Below, in pieces: positions 1 to 5,424 of a stretch of DNA of 7,715 nucleotides. Origin of the DNA: Salinicoccus sp. UBA3372. GTDB taxonomy: Bacteria; Bacillota; Bacilli; Staphylococcales; Salinicoccaceae. A program made the position numbers and the translations under genes. The notes beneath the pieces were generated by a model that saw only the letters and a program-made list of their open reading frames with translations, was not told the DNA's origin and did not search any database. Numbering within the stretch: the first letter of the stretch is position 1; every line of letters begins with the position of its first letter. The DNA lies in the NCBI GenBank assembly GCA_002360325.1, contig DEQG01000052.1:2827-10541 (forward strand), in the 5' to 3' direction.

Positions 1-60
1 TACCGCTATCTGCACACCAGCGCCATTTAAATGTGAAGATAGAACAAAAATCTTCGCCAT
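1..60 (-). CDS. Possible start of an unidentified protein, truncated by the window edge
   Basis: An open frame begins at an ATG at 60-58 and runs off the left edge, giving 20 residues. It opens MAKIFVLSSHLNG and continues with a small-residue-rich stretch. A short beta strand followed by a glycine-containing loop is compatible with the N-terminus of a Rossmann-like enzyme such as a GT-B glycosyltransferase, but 20 residues cannot establish that. An in-frame TAG immediately precedes the ATG, so translation could not start further upstream. Against the call, no clear Shine-Dalgarno sequence lies in the preceding 15 bases. If real, it would be codirectional with the lipoprotein gene, 64 bases beyond that gene's stop. 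Confidence is low. Confidence 0.28.
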   Translation of the reverse strand, partial: MAKIFVLSSHLNGAGVQIAV

Positions 61-118
61 CTAAACGGCAATCGTGCTTTCATGTTTAGTTACAGCATTT
101 TTCTTGCCAATCTAAACG
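45..118. repeat. Imperfect 23-base direct repeat with CTAAAC/GTTTAG hexamers
   Basis: Positions 45-67 and 96-118 are related 23-base segments, 16 of 23 identical in an ungapped comparison. Both end in ATCTAAACG, and both contain TCTT followed by a GCC-like block. An inverted copy of the hexamer (GTTTAG, 84-89) lies between the CTAAAC copies at 61-66 and 112-117. The array lies downstream of the lipoprotein stop and directly upstream of the possible gene start at 60. It could be an operator, a decayed duplication or chance similarity. Confidence 0.4.
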
Positions 119-124
119 CGATGA

Positions 125-607
125 TCACTCATACTTCATATCGGACCCGTAAACATCGAGGTTATGGAAGTCAACAGACTCTGTCTTCACATAAAATACG
201 GCCGGGTTCGCAACTTCTGTACAGACGACATCTTCTGCATCTGCTTCACCTGCAGCAACTGGTGTCAGTTCGAACATGAATTTCAGCAGCCCGTCATCAT
301 CTTCGATGGACACGAGGCTGAAGCCGCAGCCGTTTTCTGTAATCGATACTTCAAACAGAAGCTCTTCTTCAAAATCAATATCGTCTGCATCGATGTCGAC
401 GCCGCTTGCTTCAAGGGATGTTCTCAGCATGTCTTCGTCATGGATGAGTTCGGCGCCGTTTTGAAATCCTTCAGCGGCAACGGTCTGGGACCGGTCGAGC
501 ACTTCGAATTCGACGTCGGTCTCCGGTTCGGAATCATCTCCGGAGCAGCTGGCCAGAAACATGAGCATCAAGCCCGATAAACTGTTAAATAAGAATTTTT
601 TATTCAT
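125..607 (-). CDS. Small, highly acidic lipoprotein of unknown function, third gene of a FetAB-like operon
   Basis: The 160-residue product begins with a type II signal peptide: basic MNKK, a hydrophobic core to about residue 18, and a lipobox LASC with the lipidation cysteine at 21. The mature protein of about 140 residues would be anchored to the outer face of the membrane. It is strikingly rich in Asp and Glu, notably at residues 24-32, 57-59, 71-82 and 102-105. Two further cysteines (94 in NGCGF, 129 in DVVC) could form a disulfide. The C-terminal half (about 80-150) reads as alternating beta strands ending in NPAVFYVK. This vaguely recalls small beta domains of the PrcB_C kind, but I do not recognise the family. 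The ribosome binding site (TAGGTG on the minus strand, 615-620) overlaps the stop of the permease gene 10 bases upstream, implying coupled translation. An accessory or metal-buffering role for the exporter is inference from position and acidity. Confidence 0.85.
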   Translation of the reverse strand: MNKKFLFNSLSGLMLMFLASCSGDDSEPETDVEFEVLDRSQTVAAEGFQNGAELIHDEDMLRTSLEASGVDIDADDIDFEEELLFEVSITENGCGFSLVSIEDDDGLLKFMFELTPVAAGEADAEDVVCTEVANPAVFYVKTESVDFHNLDVYGSDMKYE

Positions 608-612
608 AAAAA

Positions 613-620
613 GGCACCTA
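613..620 (-). promoter_or_regulatory. Ribosome binding site overlapping the permease stop codon
   Basis: On the minus strand TAGGTGCC contains both the TAG stop of the permease and an AGGTG Shine-Dalgarno core, placed about 8 bases before the lipoprotein ATG (607-605). This supports that start and suggests that ribosomes finishing the permease reinitiate on the lipoprotein gene. Confidence 0.75.
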
Positions 621-1382
621 CTGTTCTGATTTTGTGAGCCCCAGGTACTGGAGCCTCTCGTTAAATAGTTTCGGATAGGATAAGTATCCGACCATGACGG
701 AGGCCATTGCGGCTGTCGTCAATATGAGGAACAGAATCAATAACTGGTACATGACCGCTTCAAATGGGTCTGCGCCGCCGATGATCAGTCCGCTCATCAT
801 GCCGGGCAGCTGGACGAGTCCCATCGTTTTCTGAGCTTCGATCGTCGGTATCATGCTCGTTCTGATCGATGACTTCAGGCTTCTGGAAACCGCATCTTTC
901 GGTTCGCCGCCGAGTGACAGGATCAGTTCGACGACTTCTTCGCTGTGGTTCAGCTCATCCTTGAATTTGTTCAGGAAGAGGAGCGACAGAACCATACAGT
1001 TGCCGACGACCATGCCGCTGATCGGGATGATCTGCTCAGGTTCTGCGGGGATGATGCTGAAGCCGAGGAGTATGCCCATGGTCACCGCTTCAACGACGAC
1101 GAGTGTAAATATGATGATCAGCGTAATGCCGGGGATGCCGGAACCTTTTTTAACGACATTCTGACTCGCTGCACCAATCATTAAGAGTATCATCAAAATG
1201 ATGAATATCGCGGAATCACTTTCAAAGACGAATGTCAGTATGTACCCGATGATCAGCAGCTGGATGATTGACCGTACCGTTGCGATGATGATGTCCTTTT
1301 CAAGTCCGAGTTTCAAATATAATGCGAGACCGAATGGTATGGCGACAAATATCAGTGATAAGGCAAGCTGTGTAAATGACAT
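618..1382 (-). CDS. fetB: FetB/YbbM-type (UPF0014) ABC transporter permease, probable metal export
   Basis: This 254-residue protein is almost entirely hydrophobic. About seven membrane segments are visible, near residues 4-23, 36-53, 58-72, 86-108, 118-137, 190-202 and 210-233. The longest hydrophilic stretch (about 139-185) precedes the family signature. Recognisable UPF0014 motifs are GMVVGN (123-128), LSLGG (155-159), KTMGLVQLPGMMSG (185-198) and the following GGADPFEA. The length is typical of the family. Escherichia coli FetB pairs with FetA and has been linked to iron export and peroxide resistance; plant ALS3 is a relative implicated in aluminium tolerance. The start ATG overlaps the ATPase stop by one base (TAATG), and a strong AAGGGGGAG binding site lies inside the last codons of the ATPase gene. 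The family is clear; the transported substrate in this organism is not shown by the sequence. Confidence 0.93.
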   Translation of the reverse strand: MSFTQLALSLIFVAIPFGLALYLKLGLEKDIIIATVRSIIQLLIIGYILTFVFESDSAIFIILMILLMIGAASQNVVKKGSGIPGITLIIIFTLVVVEAVTMGILLGFSIIPAEPEQIIPISGMVVGNCMVLSLLFLNKFKDELNHSEEVVELILSLGGEPKDAVSRSLKSSIRTSMIPTIEAQKTMGLVQLPGMMSGLIIGGADPFEAVMYQLLILFLILTTAAMASVMVGYLSYPKLFNERLQYLGLTKSEQ

Positions 1383-2083
1383 TATTTCTCCCCCTTAACA
1401 AACGCCTGTATTTCCGGGTTCTCCGATTTCTCAATAAACTCCGCGGGGCCCTGCTCGAGCAGTTCTCCTGCTCTCAGGAACCACATGTCATGGCTCACTC
1501 TTTTTGCCTGCTCGAGGTCATGAGTGACCCAGATGATGGTGATGTCCATTTCGGACTGCATGTGCTGAACAAGCCTTTCGATTTCCCGGACGAGCACGTA
1601 GTCCAGGCTGGATGTGATTTCATCGAGCAATAAAACTTCAGGTTCATGGACGCATGTTCTCGCAAGGGAGACACGACTCCGCTCTCCGCCTGATATATCC
1701 CTGACCTGGCGGTCGAGAAATGATTCGTCCAGATCCACAAGGCTGAGCAGTTCCGCTGCACGTCCCCGTTCGAGCGTCTCACCGTGAACGTCCGAAGGCA
1801 GGTTCAAATTGTCATAAACAGTGCCGTCGATCATCGGTGAACTTTGAAAAGCCATGCTGATGCTCTTTCTGAGCCGGGTGATATCATAGTCGAAAATATT
1901 CTTTCCTCTGTATAAAATCTCGCCGGTATCTGCAGATAGGAGGCCGTTTATCATCTTCAGGCATGTCGTTTTTCCAGCGCCGCTCGGGCCGACGAATGTG
2001 GTGATTTTGCTTTTTCTGAGCGTGCCGGATATATTATGAAGAATGTCATCATGGCTGACATTCTTAAATTCTAAAATGTCCAT
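1382..2083 (-). CDS. fetA: FetA/YbbL-type ABC transporter ATP-binding protein
   Basis: This 233-residue nucleotide-binding subunit has every canonical element. These are Walker A GPSGAGKT (32-39), Q-loop Gln80 in MAFQ, ABC signature ISGGE (130-134, in place of LSGGQ), Walker B EVLLLDE (149-155) with catalytic Glu155, D-loop SSLD (158-161) and switch His188 in VTHD. It has no membrane segment and would sit on the cytoplasmic face, powering the permease encoded next. The start is supported by a strong AGGAGGAAA site (2098-2090 on the minus strand) about 7 bases before the ATG. The last codons (V-K-G-E-K) also form the permease's ribosome binding site, and the stop overlaps the permease start by one base. 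Assignment to FetA rather than a generic ABC ATPase rests mainly on the UPF0014 partner. Export of iron or another metal is inferred from the E. coli FetAB pair. Confidence 0.93.
   Translation of the reverse strand: MDILEFKNVSHDDILHNISGTLRKSKITTFVGPSGAGKTTCLKMINGLLSADTGEILYRGKNIFDYDITRLRKSISMAFQSSPMIDGTVYDNLNLPSDVHGETLERGRAAELLSLVDLDESFLDRQVRDISGGERSRVSLARTCVHEPEVLLLDEITSSLDYVLVREIERLVQHMQSEMDITIIWVTHDLEQAKRVSHDMWFLRAGELLEQGPAEFIEKSENPEIQAFVKGEK
1388..1396 (-). promoter_or_regulatory. Permease ribosome binding site inside the ATPase coding end
   Basis: On the minus strand AAGGGGGAG lies 5 bases before the permease ATG and encodes part of the C-terminal V-K-G-E-K of the ATPase. With the TAATG overlap it marks a translationally coupled subunit pair. 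Confidence 0.8.
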
Positions 2084-2133
2084 TATAAGTTTCCTCCTAT
2101 GAATATATGGTAAAATAATAGTAAGGTGATTTA
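2084..2133. promoter_or_regulatory. Divergent promoter region between the fetAB-like and yunFED-like operons
   Basis: Only 50 AT-rich bases separate the two divergent start codons, and they must hold the leaders of both operons. On the plus strand a TATAAG -10 candidate at 2084-2089 has a weak -35 (TTCTTA, 2061-2066) at 17-base spacing. An extended -10 match, TGG-TAAAAT (2108-2116), would start transcription almost at the ribosome binding site AAGGTGA (2122-2128). On the minus strand several AT-rich hexamers lie between 2102 and 2122, none with a convincing -35. The promoters must overlap physically, but exact boxes cannot be fixed by eye. Confidence 0.45.
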
Positions 2134-2982
2134 ATGATATATATCGGTTTGACAGGCTGGGGAGACCACGAGGATCTTTACACCCACCTGACTAATAAAA
2201 AAGATAAATTAATTACATATTCAAGTGTTTTTCCAATAGTTGAACTGGATGCCACATACTACGCAATACAGAGGATATCTACGATAGACAAGTGGTGCAA
2301 AGAAACACCGGAAGATTTTAAGTTCATCGTCAAGGCGCACCGGTATATGACCGGCCACAGTGACTACAGGACGGATTACACATCAATCAAAGAAGTTTTT
2401 AAAGCATTCAAAGATATGTTACACCCAATGGCAGAACAAAACAAACTTGGTTTCGTATTATTACAGTTTCCACCATGGTTTGACTGCACGAGTGAGAATA
2501 TACGCTACGTAAAATTTGCAAAGTCGATGCTTGAACCTTACAAAGTGTCTGTGGAATTCAGAAATCAGACATGGTTCAACAATGAATATAAGGAAGAGAC
2601 GCTGTCATTTCTCTACAACAATGATGTCATCCACAGCATCTGTGACGAACCGCAGGCGGGCATCGGGAGCATACCTTTTGTCAACCGTGTGACGGACAGC
2701 ACAGCTTTCATAAGGCTGCACGGCCGGAACGTCCATGGCTGGACGCAGAAGGATCTTACGTCGGAAGAATGGCGGAATGTGCGCTATCTTTATGACTACA
2801 GCCGGGAAGAGCTCGAATGGCTGAAGCGGCAGGTGGAAATACTCAAACATAAGACCAAAGATATTTTTATTGTTTTTAATAATAACTCTGGAAGACATGC
2901 GGCAGGCAATGCACAGAATTTTATTGAGATGATGGACATCACATACACGGGTCTGTCACCAAAACAAATGAAATTATTTTAA
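2134..2982 (+). CDS. yunF: DUF72 family protein, YunF-like
   Basis: This 282-residue soluble protein matches the DUF72 family, a TIM-barrel-like fold with no settled biochemical activity. Family hallmarks are the N-terminal GLTGWGDH (5-12), VELDATYY (36-43), the strand FKFIVKAHRYMTG (62-74), LLQFPPWF (109-116), the acidic SVEFRNQTWF (139-148), FIRLHGRN (192-199) and the C-terminal FNNNSGRHAAGNA (248-260). Conserved polar residues at strand ends (Lys67, His69, Glu141, Arg143, His196, Asn249) resemble an enzyme pocket. There is no signal peptide or membrane segment. The start follows AAGGTGA with a 5-base spacer. It is first in a three-gene operon with a TauE/SafE transporter and a metallophosphatase, the same trio of families as Bacillus subtilis yunD-yunE-yunF. 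The family call is firm; the function is unknown. Confidence 0.93.
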   Translation: MIYIGLTGWGDHEDLYTHLTNKKDKLITYSSVFPIVELDATYYAIQRISTIDKWCKETPEDFKFIVKAHRYMTGHSDYRTDYTSIKEVFKAFKDMLHPMAEQNKLGFVLLQFPPWFDCTSENIRYVKFAKSMLEPYKVSVEFRNQTWFNNEYKEETLSFLYNNDVIHSICDEPQAGIGSIPFVNRVTDSTAFIRLHGRNVHGWTQKDLTSEEWRNVRYLYDYSREELEWLKRQVEILKHKTKDIFIVFNNNSGRHAAGNAQNFIEMMDITYTGLSPKQMKLF

Positions 2983-2986
2983 GGGG
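2981..2986 (+). promoter_or_regulatory. Ribosome binding site deciding the start of the TauE/SafE gene
   Basis: AAGGGG overlaps the DUF72 stop TAA (2980-2982). It lies 8 bases before the ATG at 2995 but only 2 bases before the in-frame GTG at 2989. The normal spacing favours the ATG, making the protein 273 rather than 275 residues. Confidence 0.75.
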
Positions 2987-2994
2987 TAGTGCAT

Positions 2995-3816
2995 ATGGAG
3001 TATCTGATATTGGTATTGATCGGCCTATTTGCAGCTGCTGTTGGTTCACTTGTCGGTATCGGCGGAGGCGTCATCATAGTCCCGCTGCTGGTTTTTTTCG
3101 GTATAGATAACGACATAATTTCAAATGTCACACCACAGTCCGCCGTCGGTACGTCGAGCGTCGTACTGATATTCATCGGGCTGACTGCGATGATGTCCTA
3201 CGGGCGCAGCAACCAGCTCGACCGGAAGAACGGCATGCTTTTCCTGTTCGGCATCATCCCGGGAGCGCTCGCCGGCTCATACTTAAGCGATGTGTTCACG
3301 ACGGAAAGTTTCAAGCTGTACTTCGGCTTATTCCTTATATTTTTAAGTGTTCTTTTAATTATTAGAGACAGGATCAGGCCGATCAATATTTTCCAGGATG
3401 AACGCTATGTCAGGCCGCACGTGGATCATATGGGTAACGTGTACCATTACGGGTTTCCGCCGTATATCGCTGTCATCGCAAGCTTCATCGCCGGCCTGAC
3501 AGCCGGGCTGTTCGGCATAGGGGGCGGCGCGATAATGACGCCGATGATGCTGATGCTGTTCCGTATGCCGGCATCAATCGCCATCGGAACGAGCATGCTG
3601 ATCGTCTTTTTCGGGGCGCTGTCCTCGGCAACCGGCCACCTGCTGCAGAATAACGTGAATTTCCTGCATGCGGCAATTTTGGTGCCTTCGGCCTTTGTCG
3701 GTGCTAAAATAGGTGTGTACCTCAATCAGAAATTCAATTCCGACACAGTGATCATCGCACTCAGGACGGTACTTTTACTGCTCGGTTTATACATGATTAT
3801 TGAATCTTTTCTATAG
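2995..3816 (+). CDS. yunE: TauE/SafE family (DUF81) membrane transporter, YunE-like
   Basis: This integral membrane protein of 273 residues (from ATG 2995) has about eight helices in two related halves. The internal duplication is visible: GSLVGIGGGVIIVP (17-30) recurs as AGLFGIGGGAIMTP (170-183), and each is followed by a TS motif (VGTSS 51-55, AIGTS 196-200). The halves are joined by a hydrophilic loop at about 124-155 containing several histidines (142, 145, 151), probably cytoplasmic. TauE/SafE proteins are thought to export or import small anions such as sulfite, sulfonates or sulfoacetate; no substrate can be read from this sequence. An in-frame GTG at 2989 would add two residues, but its spacing to the binding site is too short. 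The gene is 12 bases downstream of the DUF72 gene and 12 bases upstream of the nucleotidase gene, so cotranscription is nearly certain. Confidence 0.92.
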   Translation: MEYLILVLIGLFAAAVGSLVGIGGGVIIVPLLVFFGIDNDIISNVTPQSAVGTSSVVLIFIGLTAMMSYGRSNQLDRKNGMLFLFGIIPGALAGSYLSDVFTTESFKLYFGLFLIFLSVLLIIRDRIRPINIFQDERYVRPHVDHMGNVYHYGFPPYIAVIASFIAGLTAGLFGIGGGAIMTPMMLMLFRMPASIAIGTSMLIVFFGALSSATGHLLQNNVNFLHAAILVPSAFVGAKIGVYLNQKFNSDTVIIALRTVLLLLGLYMIIESFL

Positions 3817-3820
3817 GAGA
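3814..3820 (+). promoter_or_regulatory. Ribosome binding site overlapping the yunE stop
   Basis: TAGGAGA contains the TAG stop of the transporter and an AGGAGA Shine-Dalgarno core 8 bases before the ATG at 3829. This repeats the stop-embedded arrangement of the previous junction. Confidence 0.75.
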
Positions 3821-3828
3821 GTGACAGC

Positions 3829-5148
3829 ATGGAAATCAAACTCTTTCATACGAACGATATCCACAGTCATCTATATAACTATTTAAAAATAAAGAACTAC
3901 TTGACGCACCAGAAAAAAAGATATCGTGAGAGGATGGTCTATGCAGACCTTGGTGACCATGTGGACCGCTCCCATCCATATACAGAGGCGACACTCGGGA
4001 AAGGCAATGTGGATCTGCTGAACCAGGCAGGGTGTGATGTCGCAACACTCGGCAACAATGAAGGTATCACACTGGAGATCAATGATTTGAAATCATTGTA
4101 TGATGATGCGGATTTCGATGTCGTCTGTGCAAATCTTCTTGAAGGCGGCAAAAAGGAACCGTACTTCAAGCCGTATGTCATAAAAGAAATCAACGGCATC
4201 AAATTTGGATTCATCGGCATTACGGTGGAGTTCACCCCGTTTTATAAAGCGCTTGGCTGGAATGTGTCCGATGCGTTCGAATGGGTGGAAAGATGTGCCG
4301 ATCAGCTGTCGGGACAGGTGGACTGTCTTGTTTTGATGAGCCATCTCGGCAAATACGACGACGAGACACTGGCAAACCGCTTTCCGGAAATAGATGTCAT
4401 ACTCGGCGCTCATACACACCATCATTTTGAAAACGGGGATGTTGTCGGTCCCGTGCTGATCGGGGCGGCCGGGCGTTTCGGCGATTATCTCGGCGAAATC
4501 ACTTTGACGTTTGAGGGCAAGACGCTCGTGGATAAATCGGCGCGTCTGATCGACACGGACATGCTTTCACACGTCGATGACCCTTATTATGAACATGGCC
4601 GGGACTTGATGAGAGAGAATATCATCAAATGGAACACAGCACCGGTACCGAGGCATCTTTACCATACGAGCCGCTTCATCAGCCGTCTGGCATATATGAT
4701 CCGGGATTTTGCGGATGCCGATGCAAGCATCGTCCATACCGGGCTGATAGCGAAAGGTTTTGAAGGCGGAACACTATCCGAATATGAACTGCATAAAGTG
4801 CTGCCGCATCCGATCAACGTAGTGAAGATCAAGCTGTCGGGCAGAGAGCTGAAGGAGATTTTCAATCAGGCGATGCGCCATGAATTCCGTGACGACGTCG
4901 TACGCGGGATGGGTTTCCGGGGCGATATATTCGGGACATTCGTCACAGATAATATCGGCTATATACAATCGAAAAGAGAGTATTATATCGGTGAGGAACC
5001 GATAAGTGAACATCGGACCTATACACTCGGCACACTCGATATGTACACTTTCGGCAGAATTTTCCCGCAGTTCAAATCAGCGAAGAAGATATATATGATG
5101 CCGGAATTTCTAAGGGACATCGTAAAATTGTACAATAAGGATTTATAG
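3829..5148 (+). CDS. yunD: Cytosolic 5'-nucleotidase-family metallophosphatase, YunD-like
   Basis: This 439-residue protein has the two-domain layout of bacterial 5'-nucleotidases. The N-terminal calcineurin-like metallophosphoesterase domain (about 1-230) shows FHTNDIHSH (6-14; metal ligands Asp10, His12), GDHVD (42-46), LGNNEG (74-79), SHLG (171-174; His172) and LGAHTHH (192-198; His195, His197). The C-terminal substrate-binding domain (about 270-435) shows LPHPINVVKIKLSG (325-338). Unlike periplasmic UshA there is no signal peptide, so it should act in the cytosol on nucleotides or related phosphate esters. The usual GNHE motif reads GNNE, replacing the histidine that assists catalysis in UshA. 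I believe this is normal for the YunD branch but cannot check here. The start is supported by AGGAGA 8 bases upstream. It is the last gene of its operon: no terminator follows, and the next promoter begins at the base after its stop. Confidence 0.92.
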   Translation: MEIKLFHTNDIHSHLYNYLKIKNYLTHQKKRYRERMVYADLGDHVDRSHPYTEATLGKGNVDLLNQAGCDVATLGNNEGITLEINDLKSLYDDADFDVVCANLLEGGKKEPYFKPYVIKEINGIKFGFIGITVEFTPFYKALGWNVSDAFEWVERCADQLSGQVDCLVLMSHLGKYDDETLANRFPEIDVILGAHTHHHFENGDVVGPVLIGAAGRFGDYLGEITLTFEGKTLVDKSARLIDTDMLSHVDDPYYEHGRDLMRENIIKWNTAPVPRHLYHTSRFISRLAYMIRDFADADASIVHTGLIAKGFEGGTLSEYELHKVLPHPINVVKIKLSGRELKEIFNQAMRHEFRDDVVRGMGFRGDIFGTFVTDNIGYIQSKREYYIGEEPISEHRTYTLGTLDMYTFGRIFPQFKSAKKIYMMPEFLRDIVKLYNKDL

Positions 5149-5176
5149 TTGCTGAAATCTGCAGTTATGCTATAAT
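5149..5176 (+). promoter_or_regulatory. Promoter of the lysine riboswitch-nhaC transcript
   Basis: A perfect -10 TATAAT (5171-5176) is preceded by TGC, giving an extended -10 element. A weaker -35 (TTGCTG, 5149-5154) lies at 16-base spacing. Transcription would start near 5183, about 18 bases before the aptamer core. The -35 begins at the base following the yunD stop codon. Confidence 0.8.
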
Positions 5177-5332
5177 GTGAATGTTAATTGAATAGAAAAA
5201 GTAGAGGTTGCGATTATTATCAGTACAGATGACGAGCAGGCATGCGTCCGAGCCATCTGGAAAGGAATGATCGCCGAAGGATATTTTCGGCGGAAGATAT
5301 CCTGGGACCGGATTGAATAGATCCGGTACTGT

Positions 5333-5387
5333 CATTATGATGATGCGCTACACGAATATATATTTTGTCACGTGGCTAATCATAATG
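5333..5387 (+). promoter_or_regulatory. Candidate antiterminator pairing of the lysine riboswitch
   Basis: CATTATGAT (5333-5341) and ATCATAATG (5379-5387) are perfectly complementary over 9 bases. The left strand includes the end of the conserved CTGTCA block and the short P5 hairpin. The right strand covers the terminator loop and the first base of its 3' arm. Formation without lysine would block the terminator apex; aptamer folding with lysine would free it. Confidence 0.65.
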
Positions 5388-5402
5388 TCGCGTGACTTTT
5401 TT
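5367..5402 (+). terminator. Riboswitch-controlled intrinsic terminator upstream of nhaC
   Basis: GTCACGTGGC (5367-5376) pairs with GTCGCGTGAC (5387-5396) over 10 pairs including two G-U wobbles, with a 10-base loop. Six T residues follow at once (5397-5402). It ends 8 bases before the AGGAGG of the downstream gene, the usual layout for transcriptional attenuation. It could also stop transcripts reading through from the yunFED operon, which has no terminator of its own. Confidence 0.88.
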
Positions 5403-5424
5403 AATTTTATAGGAGGAAATACAT

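Larger units (their letters stand above)
5201..5402 (+). promoter_or_regulatory. Lysine riboswitch (L-box), aptamer plus transcription-attenuation platform
   Basis: Conserved lysine-aptamer blocks appear in the right order. They are GTAGAGGTTGCGAT (5201-5214), AGTA (5222-5225), GGAAAGGAATGATCGCCGAAG (5260-5280, core GAAAGG and CGCCGAAG), CTGGGA (5302-5307), the P4 loop TGAATA (5314-5319) and CTGTCA (5329-5334). Helices check base by base. P2 is GCGAT 5210-5214 with ATCGC 5270-5274, and its outer arm is CAGATG 5226-5231 with CATCTG 5254-5259. P3 is AGGATAT 5278-5284 with ATATCCT 5297-5303. P4 is ACCGGAT 5307-5313 with ATCCGGT 5321-5327. L2 TCCG (5247-5250) can kiss L3 CGGA (5291-5294). P1 is probably GTAG 5201-5204 with CTAC 5348-5351, and P5 a short TCAT/ATGA hairpin (5332-5343). 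The family lowers expression when lysine binds. It directly precedes an NhaC-type transporter gene. Confidence 0.9.

Noticed and set aside
35..55. GAAGAT/ATCTTC inverted repeat as a terminator of the lipoprotein operon
   Set aside because: The six-pair stem has a nine-base AT-rich loop and no T run after it on either strand.
164..580. Plus-strand open frame of 138 codons opposite the lipoprotein gene
   Set aside because: It is antisense to a gene with a convincing lipobox signal peptide and ribosome binding site, and its cysteine- and phenylalanine-rich translation looks like a complement of acidic codons.
2989..2994. GTG at 2989 as the start of the TauE/SafE gene
   Set aside because: It lies only 2 bases from the AAGGGG site, whereas the in-frame ATG at 2995 has a normal 8-base spacing.
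5201..5402. T-box leader or S-box (SAM) riboswitch as alternative readings of the leader
   Set aside because: I see no T-box sequence (TGG-type antiterminator bulge), and the AGAGG-CGAT, GAAAGG, CGCCGAAG, TGAATA and CTGTCA blocks match the lysine aptamer instead.
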